Origin: Vibrio sp. CB1-14
Lineage (GTDB): Bacteria; Pseudomonadota; Gammaproteobacteria; Enterobacterales; Vibrionaceae
Direction of reading: 5' to 3'
Length of the DNA: 64,000 bases
Assembly (NCBI RefSeq): GCF_040412085.2
Contig: NZ_CP115921.1
Location: forward strand, 1,674,001 to 1,738,000
This document shows positions 54,648 through 62,917 of the stretch, in pieces. Below the pieces are notes generated by a model. It made no database searches, had not been told where the DNA came from, and saw nothing but the letters and a program-made list of their open reading frames with translations. The translations under genes were made by a program, and so were the position numbers. The first letter of the stretch is position 1. Each line of letters begins with the position of its first letter.

Positions 54648-55757
54648 ATGAACGGTTCAATGGAATTTTTACAGCGCTACGTCGAGTCATTTGGCTATGA
54701 TTGGCTTAGCAATGTTTTGCTCATCACCGCTGGCAGTTTTGTTCTCTGGCTTGCCTGGCGTGTTATTTATGGTCGCTTAGAAGCGATTACCGCAAAAACC
54801 CAGCTCGCATGGGATGACCTCGTTATTCGAGCTTTAAAAACTCCCGTCAGTACGCTTATCTGGGTTTGGCCTGCTACCGTCTCCGTTGGGCTAATTGTCG
54901 CTTCACATTCTGATAAGGACACCATTTGGCTTGGTAAGATCGACCTTATCTTAGTCATCACCACCTTTATCTGGATATCACTGCGTCTGATTCAAAATGT
55001 CGAAGAACATGTTTTAGAGCAGAAAAAGCGCGACGAGACGACAGTACAGGCCATTGCTAAAGTTGCTCGATTGTTTTTTGTGACCATTGGTATTCTTACC
55101 ATCATGCAAGCTCTGGGGCTGAGCCTCTCAGGTCTACTTACGTTTGGTGGTGTCGGTGGTTTGATTGTCGGTTTGGCCGCTAAAGATCTCCTGTCTAACT
55201 TTTTCGGCGGTATGATGATTTACTTCGACCGCCCTTTTAAAGTCGGAGATTGGATCCGCTCTCCAGATCGCGCTATCGAGGGGACTGTCGAGCGCATTGG
55301 CTGGCGTATGACCATCATTCGAACGTTTGATAAAAGACCGCTTTACGTACCAAACTCCGTATTTAGTAATATCGTGGTTGAAAACCCGTCCCGAATGTTA
55401 AACCGTCGTATCTATGAGAAGATTGGCCTACGTTACGATGATGGTGACAAGATGGAAGCCATTGTCGATGACGTTAAGATAATGCTTGAAGGCCACAAAG
55501 ACATTGATAGTCGCCAAACCTTGATGGTTAATTTTGACGCCTTTGGTCCATCATCACTCAACTTTTTTATTTATACCTTCACTAAGACAGTGAACTGGGC
55601 ACGCTACCATGAAGTGAAGCAAGACGTCCTGCTGCAAGTTATGGGGATAATAAAGAGTCATGGCGCCGATATCGCCTATCCTACGCAAACACTAAAGATC
55701 GATCCCGTTATCATGGCAAATGACGAGGCTCAATCCAAGCATATTATTCAGCCGTAA
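54648..55757 (+). CDS. MscS-family mechanosensitive channel
   Basis: The 369-residue protein has four helices in the first 175 residues and the MscS core from about 170: pore-helix segment GGVGGLIVGLAAKDLLSNFF, then DRPFKVGDWIRS beta domain, and a C-terminal alpha/beta region. It is a YbiO/YnaI-sized member. The channel opens on membrane tension. No clear ribosome-binding site is seen; the ATG at 54660 is an alternative. A strong terminator follows. Confidence 0.9.
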   Translation: MNGSMEFLQRYVESFGYDWLSNVLLITAGSFVLWLAWRVIYGRLEAITAKTQLAWDDLVIRALKTPVSTLIWVWPATVSVGLIVASHSDKDTIWLGKIDLILVITTFIWISLRLIQNVEEHVLEQKKRDETTVQAIAKVARLFFVTIGILTIMQALGLSLSGLLTFGGVGGLIVGLAAKDLLSNFFGGMMIYFDRPFKVGDWIRSPDRAIEGTVERIGWRMTIIRTFDKRPLYVPNSVFSNIVVENPSRMLNRRIYEKIGLRYDDGDKMEAIVDDVKIMLEGHKDIDSRQTLMVNFDAFGPSSLNFFIYTFTKTVNWARYHEVKQDVLLQVMGIIKSHGADIAYPTQTLKIDPVIMANDEAQSKHIIQP

Positions 55758-55770
55758 TCTTGCGAAATTG

Positions 55771-55796
55771 AAAAAGGGCTCATTCGAGCCCTTTTT
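55771..55796. terminator. Bidirectional terminator after the MscS gene
   Basis: AAAGGGCTC-ATTC-GAGCCCTTTTT with A and T runs on both sides, between two convergent genes. Confidence 0.9.
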
Positions 55797-55837
55797 GCTA
55801 TTCGAAGCATAAAACCTATCGAAGTGTAAAACTTAAG

Positions 55838-56677
55838 TTAAATCACACCCAGCTCACGCAAGCGTTCCATAAGATAGCTGTTCGCCGTGTATTTTTCTGA
55901 AAGCACTACTTCCGGTTTAGGATGCAAAAAAAGTGGCAGCGAAATACGTGATGTTTCCTGTTTTTCTCCCGACGGATTGATTACACGGTGTGTGGTAGAA
56001 GGAAAATACCCACCGCTCGCTTCTTGAAGCATATCGCCGATATTGATAATAAGATTACCAAAATCGCAAGGGACGTCTAACCATTCACCCTCTTTGCTTA
56101 GCACTTGAAGTCCTGGCTCGTTAGCTGCAGGCAGTACGGTAAGAAGGTTTATATCTTCATGGGCAGCCGCGCGGATAGCCCCTGGCTCTTCTTCCCCTGT
56201 CATTGGTGGGTAATGCAATACGCGAAGAAGCGTCTTCCCACTGCCATTGATCATTTCTGACAGTGCAATAGAGAACTTTTCCTGCACTTCCACTGGCGCA
56301 TGCGCCTCTACCCAGCCCAGCAACTCTTTGGCAAAGCTGTTCGCTTTATCATAGTACTCAAGAATTTGAGCACGCAACTCTGGTGGGATCTGACCCCAAG
56401 GGTATACGTGGAAGTACTCTTTAATGTCTTTGACACTGTGGCCTTTTGCTACTTCCGACACAGTCGGCGGAAAGTAGCCATCTTGAGTTTCTACATTAAA
56501 TTGGTAGTCGTTTTTCTTCTCCGACATAAAAAACTGATACCAGTTTTCGTAAATAGACTCCACAAGCTGCTGGGCAATTGGATGGTTTTTAAGCACGCCA
56601 AACCCTGTTTCGCGTAGCGATGTGACAAACTTCTCTGCGGCATCTGCCGCTTGATAATCGACGGTTTCTAATTTCAT
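55838..56677 (-). CDS. Isopenicillin N synthase-like Fe(II) oxygenase
   Basis: The 279-residue protein has an N-terminal DIOX_N region (about 5-100) and a 2OG-Fe(II) domain. The facial triad is H-x-D in AAHEDINLLT (about 170-172) and H in STTHRVIN (about 228); the RISLPLF segment supplies the R that binds 2-oxoglutarate. Its role is not known. Bacterial members range from plant-like dioxygenases to antibiotic enzymes, and no gene cluster is present here. Confidence 0.85.
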   Translation of the reverse strand: MKLETVDYQAADAAEKFVTSLRETGFGVLKNHPIAQQLVESIYENWYQFFMSEKKNDYQFNVETQDGYFPPTVSEVAKGHSVKDIKEYFHVYPWGQIPPELRAQILEYYDKANSFAKELLGWVEAHAPVEVQEKFSIALSEMINGSGKTLLRVLHYPPMTGEEEPGAIRAAAHEDINLLTVLPAANEPGLQVLSKEGEWLDVPCDFGNLIINIGDMLQEASGGYFPSTTHRVINPSGEKQETSRISLPLFLHPKPEVVLSEKYTANSYLMERLRELGVI

Positions 56678-56875
56678 GACTTTACTTTCTTATCGTTATA
56701 GTGCAACGCCGATGTTAAAAAAAAGTGCGACCTTTTACAAAGATTCTCATGTCACAGTTTGTCATCGAGTTACTCTTTTGTGCACTTGATCGCCAATTAA
56801 ACACAATTAGTAATTGAACAGCGTTTTATTATACCTATACTAAGCTTACTCCATTCTGTATAGATAAGTTAACGC

Positions 56876-57483
56876 ATGAATTATCAAAGCTCGACCCGTT
56901 TTTGTACTAGCCTTACCTTACTTAGCGGACTCTACTGCTTAGTGTTTCTGTTTTCCGCAATCGCGCCGAGTTCACGGGCAGTGTGGGTCGCCGAAATCAT
57001 TCCTGCGGTTGGCATTCTTGTCTGTATTTGGTTGGTTTCAAGAAAGTTTCAATTCTCTAAACTGGCTTACCTATTGATGTTCATTTGGCTGTCATTACAC
57101 ACCATTGGCGCTAAGTACACCTTTGCGGAAGTACCGTTTGATTGGTTCAATCAGTTGATTGGCTCGGAGCGTAACAACTTTGATCGTGTCGCCCACTTTT
57201 CCATTGGCCTCTATGCCTTTCCCGTTGCCGAATATGTCTACCGCACTCGCGTTATGAACAAACTGCCTGCCATGATGTTTGCCCTCTTCGCTATCATGAG
57301 CTTAGCGGCGGCGTATGAGATCATTGAATGGTGGTACGCCGCGCTCGCTGGCGGCGATGAAGGAATTGCCTTTTTGGGCTCGCAAGGGGATATTTGGGAC
57401 GCACAAAAGATATGCTGTGCGACACGCTCGGAGCGATAACAGCATTAAGCCTGTTTTGGCTTACCTCGCCAACTAGGGATTAA
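56876..57483 (+). pseudogene. DUF2238 membrane protein with a frameshift near its end
   Basis: The frame reads DUF2238 (YjdF-like) cleanly for 178 residues with five or six helices and NNFDRVAHFSIGLYAFP. It then loses the family's end: ...GDIWDAQ is followed by KICCATRSER and a stop at 57439. Adding one base to the AAAA run at 57405-57408 restores a 24-residue tail reading DMLCDTLGAITALS and ending in SPTRD at 57483. The shift removes the last helix. It may be a sequencing error at a homopolymer or a real mutation. Confidence 0.8.
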
Positions 57484-57796
57484 CGTGCTGTTTGAGCCAA
57501 TTGAGGTAAGGTCGATAGCCTGCCTCAATCGGCAGGGCGACCACTTGTGGTACTTCGTAATCATGATTAGCCACAATGGTTCGTTCTAGCTTTGAATAAG
57601 CCTCGTTGGTGGATTTGATAATCAACAGCACTTCTTCATCACAGCACAATTTTCCATCCCAAACATAGTTACTTTCAATCTGTTGGGTTTGGATACAGGC
57701 CGCGAGACGCGATTCCAGCAAAACTTTGATCAAGCGGTCTGCTTGCTGCTTAGACCCTACTGTCGTCAGCACCGTAATAGCGTTTGATTTCATCAA
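57473..57796 (-). CDS. cutA: CutA divalent-cation tolerance protein
   Basis: The 107-residue protein matches CutA from end to end: VLTTVGSKQQADRLIKVLLE, then AACIQTQQIESNYVWDGK and KLERTIVANHDYEVPQVVAL. CutA forms a trimer related to PII proteins and is linked to copper tolerance and other metal roles. It is the third gene of the sgrR unit, seven bases after the zinc-ribbon gene. Its stop overlaps the end of the DUF2238 gene if that frame is restored. Confidence 0.93.
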   Translation of the reverse strand: MMKSNAITVLTTVGSKQQADRLIKVLLESRLAACIQTQQIESNYVWDGKLCCDEEVLLIIKSTNEAYSKLERTIVANHDYEVPQVVALPIEAGYRPYLNWLKQHVNP

Positions 57797-57803
57797 ATCC
57801 TTC

Positions 57804-58055
57804 CTATTTCATCCGTACTTTGCCACCAATCATTTTGATCGATGGCGCTCCTCGTATCAGCATTTCTCTACCGAAAATAGTGTTGCATTCTGGGCACACA
57901 CCGACGGCTGTCGTATAGTCTTCGGTAATGCGCTCTCGAAAACACTTTACCAAGGAACCTTTGCCACCCTTTCTGTAGCGATACAATTTGCAGCCACATT
58001 TGGCACAGAAAATATCTACCGATTTGGTGGGTAGCTTTTTATTCGGTTTCGCCAT
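57804..58055 (-). CDS. Small zinc-ribbon protein, 83 residues
   Basis: The 83-residue basic protein has two CxxC knuckles, FCAKCGCKL (about 17-24) and VCPECNTIF (about 53-60), the pattern of a zinc ribbon. It is rich in Lys and Arg. It lies between sgrR (two bases) and cutA (seven bases), so all three are one transcript. A metal, RNA or DNA-binding role is possible; nothing more can be said. Confidence 0.75.
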   Translation of the reverse strand: MAKPNKKLPTKSVDIFCAKCGCKLYRYRKGGKGSLVKCFRERITEDYTTAVGVCPECNTIFGREMLIRGAPSIKMIGGKVRMK

Positions 58056-58057
58056 GG

Positions 58058-59797
58058 CTACTCAGACACCTCTTGGTTGTCTGGCTTCACCCATACTTTA
58101 CTAAAATCAAACCAACCAAGCGCGTTACATTTTGCGTTTTGCAAGCTACCACAATGATCTTTACTAATGCCCAGCCAGCAATGGAACAGAGGTATCACTT
58201 GAGCATGCTGTACCAGTTGCTTACCAATTTCTTGTGCTGGGAACTTAGTGTCGGCTTGACTTAACCACCCGGTCACAAGCGCACGCCAACCAGCAAATTC
58301 CTCAGGCTTGGCCATTTTCTCAATATCACTGTAATCCAGCAACCAACCTGCAAGGGCATCTTCTCGATTGCTGGCAATACCCATTGGACGAATCCAAATA
58401 TCAACATCATGAATGTCTGGAGCATCGACTCCATAGCGAATAAATTTTGCGCGTATTCCATCCTTCTTTAATAAGGCGTCAATAGCTACCGAGATTTCTG
58501 GGAACGTGGGATGCTCAGCATAATAAGCGATGCGGATCTCGCCATCAAACTCATCTGCTGTGAGGTTTATGTCGGTAACTTTGACATCACCATCGTCTGC
58601 TGGAATGTCTATTGGTTGATGATACCAGCCCGGCTTCATACCATGAGCGGGGATCATACCCAGCTCTTTAATCGTATCTTCTGGCAGTTTTTGAAAAATA
58701 GCTAACGAGTTCAATCGCTTGGTTAAATAGCGCGCCCACCTATCGTGTTTCGCCACACCAGAAACTCGATTTAACAACAAGTAAGTGCAACCAGGGTCGA
58801 GATCGATGCCATCTTGAATATCAGAACGAGCGCCAGCGATTGGGTCAGCAAGACTTGGGAAAACCATGGTCGAATGGACTTCATCAATCACCCATACTTC
58901 AACTGTATCAAGTAACGGTCGATAGCCAAAATAGCCATCAAAAGCCGTTAAGATAAGGCGCTTGTCGTTGTTGGTAGTGACGGAATAAGGCCCAGTACCG
59001 ATGGGGTATCGGTCGAAGTCCTCGCCTCGCATTGACTCTGGCGGCAAAATCTTCGCCATATTTTCAGCAAACAACTGAGGCGCGCGATGATCTGGCTGAG
59101 TGAAGCTGACATCGATCACCCAAGGTGAAGGTGATACTACCTGGCTTAAATGCTGGAACAAATTGGCGGATTTAAGGGACTCAATACTGCAGATAATATG
59201 TTCGAGCTTAAGCAGTTCCCCATTGTGAAACCGCACGCCCGGACGAATGTAGAATCGCCAATCCGTCTTACTGACTTGCTGCCAGTGATGCGCTAAGTCT
59301 GGCTGGAGCTCATCGTTTTCATCAAACTTGGTAAGGCCGCTAAACACCTGACGTGCGATATGAATTTCTGATCGGCGCATCGGTTTTTTCGGGTTAAGCA
59401 TGGATAACGGACGATAATACGGCAAGCGAATGACCTGCTTACCATCCGCTTGAGATACGCCCAGGTAACTTTGGATCACGCTTGATAGACGATTGGCATC
59501 TTTATCAAGAACGTTTAGCGCGTGACCAATGCGGCCTTCTTCCAAATAACGACGCGCCAGTGTTTCACTCACATCATTACGATTTTGTTTAAAAATCAGT
59601 TTTGAGAGTTTGCCGCGCCCGGCAGCAGGATGCCACTCGATCCACCCCTCTTCTTCCAGTTTGTTTAAGACAATTCGAGCATTACGACGGGTGCAAAACA
59701 AAATACCAGTGACGTCATCAAGCTGAGTATCAGCATTTTCACCAGAAAAGTGTTCAAACAAGATTTCGAATTGCTTTCGAAGACGAGGGCTGCCCAT
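58058..59797 (-). CDS. sgrR: SgrR-family regulator with solute-binding domain
   Basis: The 579-residue protein has an N-terminal helix-turn-helix of the SgrR_N type (about 5-75, CTRRNARIVLNKLEEEGWIE) and a solute-binding-protein family 5-like domain (about 110-570, with RFHNGELLKLEHI and YPIGTGPYSV). It aligns well with E. coli SgrR, which activates the sgrS sRNA under sugar-phosphate stress. No sgrS-like RNA is obvious nearby. A long hairpin with an overlapping small frame covers its start. It is followed by a zinc-ribbon gene and cutA. Confidence 0.92.
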   Translation of the reverse strand: MGSPRLRKQFEILFEHFSGENADTQLDDVTGILFCTRRNARIVLNKLEEEGWIEWHPAAGRGKLSKLIFKQNRNDVSETLARRYLEEGRIGHALNVLDKDANRLSSVIQSYLGVSQADGKQVIRLPYYRPLSMLNPKKPMRRSEIHIARQVFSGLTKFDENDELQPDLAHHWQQVSKTDWRFYIRPGVRFHNGELLKLEHIICSIESLKSANLFQHLSQVVSPSPWVIDVSFTQPDHRAPQLFAENMAKILPPESMRGEDFDRYPIGTGPYSVTTNNDKRLILTAFDGYFGYRPLLDTVEVWVIDEVHSTMVFPSLADPIAGARSDIQDGIDLDPGCTYLLLNRVSGVAKHDRWARYLTKRLNSLAIFQKLPEDTIKELGMIPAHGMKPGWYHQPIDIPADDGDVKVTDINLTADEFDGEIRIAYYAEHPTFPEISVAIDALLKKDGIRAKFIRYGVDAPDIHDVDIWIRPMGIASNREDALAGWLLDYSDIEKMAKPEEFAGWRALVTGWLSQADTKFPAQEIGKQLVQHAQVIPLFHCWLGISKDHCGSLQNAKCNALGWFDFSKVWVKPDNQEVSE

Positions 59798-59828
59798 AAA
59801 GAGGAAATTCCATTAATGCTTTTGCCAT
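59754..59828 (-). CDS. 24-codon reading frame overlapping the sgrR start
   Basis: A minus-strand ATG at 59828 has AGAGGA six bases upstream and encodes MAKALMEFPLYGQPSSSKA and five more residues, stopping at 59754 in another frame inside sgrR. The sgrR start itself has a weaker site. It could be a regulatory upstream frame. It is not similar to SgrT as I remember that sequence. Confidence 0.4.
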   Translation of the reverse strand: MAKALMEFPLYGQPSSSKAIRNLV

Positions 59829-59844
59829 TAAGTTTCCTCTTTAT
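59796..59844 (-). promoter_or_regulatory. Long inverted repeat covering the sgrR start codon
   Basis: ATAAAGAGGAAA and TTTCCTCTTTAT pair perfectly over 12 positions, and inside them TTAATG and CATTAA pair over six more with a seven-base loop. The arm nearest the gene includes the first two bases of the sgrR ATG, so the hairpin could mask the start or form an operator. Confidence 0.6.
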
Positions 59845-59860
59845 AAACATAATTAGCAAG

Positions 59861-60094
59861 TTACACGCGCATGATCTCGATGCTACATGCCTCAGAAATG
59901 GCCTTTACCTGAGATTCATCGTCCAGTTTGATTGACCATTTACATTCTGCACCGTTTGCAGACAGGATACAGGCAGGCAAAATCAGCTGCAGTGCATCGA
60001 CTTGAGACTGCAAAGTGATTTGACCAACTTGATAGCGAACCACGACTTCATGCGGGGTAACAATCACCTTGCCCGAGGAAATATCGATAACCAT
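59861..60094 (-). CDS. DUF3389 family protein
   Basis: The 77-residue protein is a small beta-rich member of DUF3389 (IDISSGKVIVTPHEVVVRYQ, then LPACILSANG). Its start overlaps the stop of the thioesterase gene by one base (TAATG). It has no signal peptide or membrane segment, and its function is unknown. Confidence 0.85.
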   Translation of the reverse strand: MVIDISSGKVIVTPHEVVVRYQVGQITLQSQVDALQLILPACILSANGAECKWSIKLDDESQVKAISEACSIEIMRV

Positions 60095-60525
60095 TACTTG
60101 CCCTTTTTATTCTTTTTCACTGCAATCGTCAGGCGACTGGTACACACTAAACGTTGCTTTTCATCGGTAATATCTATTTGCCAAACCTGCGTAGAAACAC
60201 CAAGGTGCATGGGTTTAGCGGTACCAATGACAAACCCAGATCGCATCGCTCTAATATGGTTGGCATTGATGTCCAGACCAACACAATAATGGTCATCGTC
60301 GACGCAAAAATTGGCCGCCAAAGAACCAAGCGTCTCTGCCAGTACCACCGACGCCCCACCATGCAACATACCTAAAGGTTGATGAGTAAAGCTGCACACT
60401 GGCATGGTTGCCGACAAGGTATTGTCGCTAAAGTCCGTGTATTCGATTTGAAGATGCTCCATAAGCGTATTCTTAGATGTGCGATTAAGCGCCTCTAAAG
60501 AGATATTCTTCTTCCAAATACTCAT
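60094..60525 (-). CDS. Hotdog-fold acyl-CoA thioesterase
   Basis: The 143-residue protein matches the PaaI/EntH/YdiI group: HGGASVVLAETLGSLAA carries the catalytic E (about 65), with HQPLGMLHGG before it and a C-terminal basic tail (KKNKKGK). YdiI (MenI) hydrolyses DHNA-CoA in menaquinone synthesis and EntH clears enterobactin errors; which activity applies here is not clear. AGGA lies nine bases before the ATG. It is translationally linked to the DUF3389 gene. Confidence 0.87.
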   Translation of the reverse strand: MSIWKKNISLEALNRTSKNTLMEHLQIEYTDFSDNTLSATMPVCSFTHQPLGMLHGGASVVLAETLGSLAANFCVDDDHYCVGLDINANHIRAMRSGFVIGTAKPMHLGVSTQVWQIDITDEKQRLVCTSRLTIAVKKNKKGK

Positions 60526-60620
60526 CGATAAATCCTATACTTAGCTGATTGAATGATAGGAATGATGCCTTCAGTTACCCAGAAAGGCAAACATCTCACA
60601 AGGACAAGGGAGTCTTCACC

Positions 60621-61409
60621 ATGAAACGTTGGACAAAGGTGTGCTGCAGCGCTGCCGTAACCGTCGCTATTGCAGCTTGTTCGTCGTCTCCAACTGGACG
60701 TAGCCAGATTATACTTTTCTCAGACGCTCAAATGAGCGACCTCGGAGCTCAATCATTCGAGCAGATGAAGAAAGAGCTAAAAATCAGTAACAACAAGCGA
60801 GTCAATGAATACGTGCAATGTGTAGCGAAAGCCATCACGGATCATGTCCCACCGCAACCGGACTTTTCTCAATGGGAAGTGGTCGTGTTCGACTCTGAGC
60901 AAGTGAATGCGTTTGCTCTGCCCGGTGGTAAAATTGGCGTTTATACTGGGTTATTGGATGTTGCGGTAAATCAAGACCAATTAGCAACCGTCATTGGCCA
61001 CGAAGTCGCTCACGTATTAGCTGATCACAGCAACGAACGTTTATCACAATCTCAGCTCGCGAACGCTGGCCTTCAAGTAACAAGCGTAGCGCTTGGCGGC
61101 TCCCAATATAAAGACGTCACAATGGCAGCACTTGGCGTAGGTGTTCAATATGGCGTGATTTTACCATATGGCCGTACTCAAGAGTCAGAAGCCGATATCG
61201 TTGGTCTAGAGCTTATGGCGAAAAGCGGCTTCGACCCATTTCAAAGTGTTGAGCTGTGGAAAAACATGGCGAAAGCATCTGGAGGAAACCAACCACCGGA
61301 GCTTCTCTCTACTCACCCATCTCACGATACGCGCATTTCAGATTTGAAGGCCAAAGCGGATCAACTCCCTGCATACGACATTTCACACCCTACCTGTAAA
61401 AAGGCCTAA
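60621..61409 (+). CDS. M48-family metallopeptidase lipoprotein (LoiP/YggG-like)
   Basis: The 262-residue protein has a lipobox IAAC (cysteine about 20) and an M48 zinc-peptidase domain. The zinc motif is HEVAH (about 131-135), with the third ligand E in QESEADIVG (about 192), and the last segment LLSTHPSHDTRI is a family mark. The ATG at 60621 with AAGGGAG nine bases upstream is chosen over a longer frame. Related LoiP and BepA act in outer-membrane quality control. A terminator follows. Confidence 0.9.
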   Translation: MKRWTKVCCSAAVTVAIAACSSSPTGRSQIILFSDAQMSDLGAQSFEQMKKELKISNNKRVNEYVQCVAKAITDHVPPQPDFSQWEVVVFDSEQVNAFALPGGKIGVYTGLLDVAVNQDQLATVIGHEVAHVLADHSNERLSQSQLANAGLQVTSVALGGSQYKDVTMAALGVGVQYGVILPYGRTQESEADIVGLELMAKSGFDPFQSVELWKNMAKASGGNQPPELLSTHPSHDTRISDLKAKADQLPAYDISHPTCKKA

Positions 61410-61421
61410 ACGCTGATTTTC

Positions 61422-61442
61422 GCCGGGTATTCTTTACCCGGC
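61422..61442 (+). terminator. Terminator after the M48 gene
   Basis: GCCGGGTA-TTCTT-TACCCGGC. A T-rich stretch (CTTTTTG) comes a few bases later. Confidence 0.75.
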
Positions 61443-61563
61443 ACTTGTCTCTTTTTGTGAATCCTTCCCCCTTTTTTAAAATGCAACCAGCCTCATAGAC
61501 AATGACTGTATCATTTTTGAGCATTTCTTCTTTTAATTTACGTAACTGTTACATATAGTTAAC

Positions 61564-61580
61564 AACAGGTCTGACAAGTC
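61564..61580 (+). promoter_or_regulatory. FadR-like operator upstream of fadL
   Basis: AACAGGTCTGACAAGTC resembles the FadR operator AACAGGTCNGACCAGNT (reverse-strand form), with the core GGTC-N-GAC intact and about two differences. It lies about 65 bases before the fadL ATG, in a promoter-like position. In Vibrio, as in E. coli, FadR controls fatty-acid uptake genes, so this fits the gene it precedes. Confidence 0.6.
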
Positions 61581-61644
61581 GCACTAATTAGTCACTCAAA
61601 GATGCGACAGATCAGATCCCCTACATTTATGAAAGGACGACTAA

Positions 61645-62895
61645 ATGAAAAGAAGAATGCTGCTGACACCAATAGCGCTCGCTGTTGCTGCTCCCACCGT
61701 CTTTGCTGCTGGATTTCAGGCAAACGAACACTCCGCATCCGGTCTAGGGCGCGCCTTTTCTGGTGAAGGTGCCGTTGCCGATAATGCGAGTGTTTTAGCT
61801 CGTAACCCTGCTGCAATGACCTTGTTTGATACCGCACAGTTCTCCGGTGCCATTTCAGTGGTGGATCCGCAGGTTGACGTGACACAAACCTCCCCTATTA
61901 ATCAAACATCTAAAGATGTTGCTCCGACCCAACTAGTGCCAGGTGCTTATTACATCAGCCCTATTAATGATAATTGGGCGTGGGGACTTGGTTTATTTAC
62001 CAACTACGGCGTTGCGACTGACTATCCAGATGGCATTTACGCTGGCGATCTCGCAGGTGACACCTCTCTTATTACCGTCAGTCTTAACCCGAATATCGCC
62101 TATCGTATTAACGAATCATTTTCTGTGGGTGCAGGGGTGAACCTGACTCACGCCGAGGCTGAACTCACCCGTCATAAAGGCGGTCTAGCTCCAGCGTTTG
62201 GCGGAGGTAATCCAAGTGACAACCTTATCGGTCTTAAAGGCGATACATTTGGTTACGGTTGGAACGTAGGCGCTCTATACGAAATTAACGAAAACAATCG
62301 CCTTGCACTGACCTACCGCTCTGCAGTAGACCTAGAGTTCAAAGATGGTGAGTTCTCGAGCTACGATTCTGGTATTGCGACCAAACCGACAGTTGATGGA
62401 CGTTTAGACGTCACCTTGCCATCGATTTGGGAGCTATCGGGTTATCACAAATTCGCAGAGAAATGGGCGCTTCACTACAGCTGGTTTAGAACCGAATGGA
62501 GCAGCTTTACTGAGCTAAAAGCAACTTCACCCGATTGTAACGATGGAACTGCTGGGCAGTGTTTCTATAAGAAGGAAGACTACGACGACAACGATCGTTA
62601 CTCACTTGGCTTTACCCATTACCTAAATCAGGACTGGACAATTCGAGCAGGCTTCGCTCTTGATCAACAAGCAGGTAAAACCACATTAAGCATCCCAGAT
62701 ACCGACCGCTATTGGTATTCCGCAGGGTTTACTTATCAGTGGAACCCCAATCTATCATTTGATGCTGGTATCACCTACATCCAAGGTAAATCAGGTTCGT
62801 TCACCGAAGAGAACGCCGCTGGTGAAGTGCTAACGTTCGATGCCTCATCATCTGCCGCTATTGGTGCGCTCCAAGTTAACTATGTATTCAATTAA
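61645..62895 (+). CDS. fadL: FadL-family outer-membrane fatty-acid porin
   Basis: The 416-residue protein has a signal peptide (1-22, ending TVFAA) and begins with the FadL hallmark GFQANEHSASGLGRAFSGEG, where the N-terminus forms the plug hatch. The segment NASVLARNPAAMTLFD is also typical. The C-terminal strand ends LQVNYVFN, close to a terminal aromatic. It carries long-chain fatty acids across the outer membrane. AAAGGA lies before the ATG. The next gene, 22 bases away, is the lysophospholipase volA. Confidence 0.93.
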   Translation: MKRRMLLTPIALAVAAPTVFAAGFQANEHSASGLGRAFSGEGAVADNASVLARNPAAMTLFDTAQFSGAISVVDPQVDVTQTSPINQTSKDVAPTQLVPGAYYISPINDNWAWGLGLFTNYGVATDYPDGIYAGDLAGDTSLITVSLNPNIAYRINESFSVGAGVNLTHAEAELTRHKGGLAPAFGGGNPSDNLIGLKGDTFGYGWNVGALYEINENNRLALTYRSAVDLEFKDGEFSSYDSGIATKPTVDGRLDVTLPSIWELSGYHKFAEKWALHYSWFRTEWSSFTELKATSPDCNDGTAGQCFYKKEDYDDNDRYSLGFTHYLNQDWTIRAGFALDQQAGKTTLSIPDTDRYWYSAGFTYQWNPNLSFDAGITYIQGKSGSFTEENAAGEVLTFDASSSAAIGALQVNYVFN

Positions 62896-62917
62896 TGGCC
62901 AGAGAAAGGATTCAATA

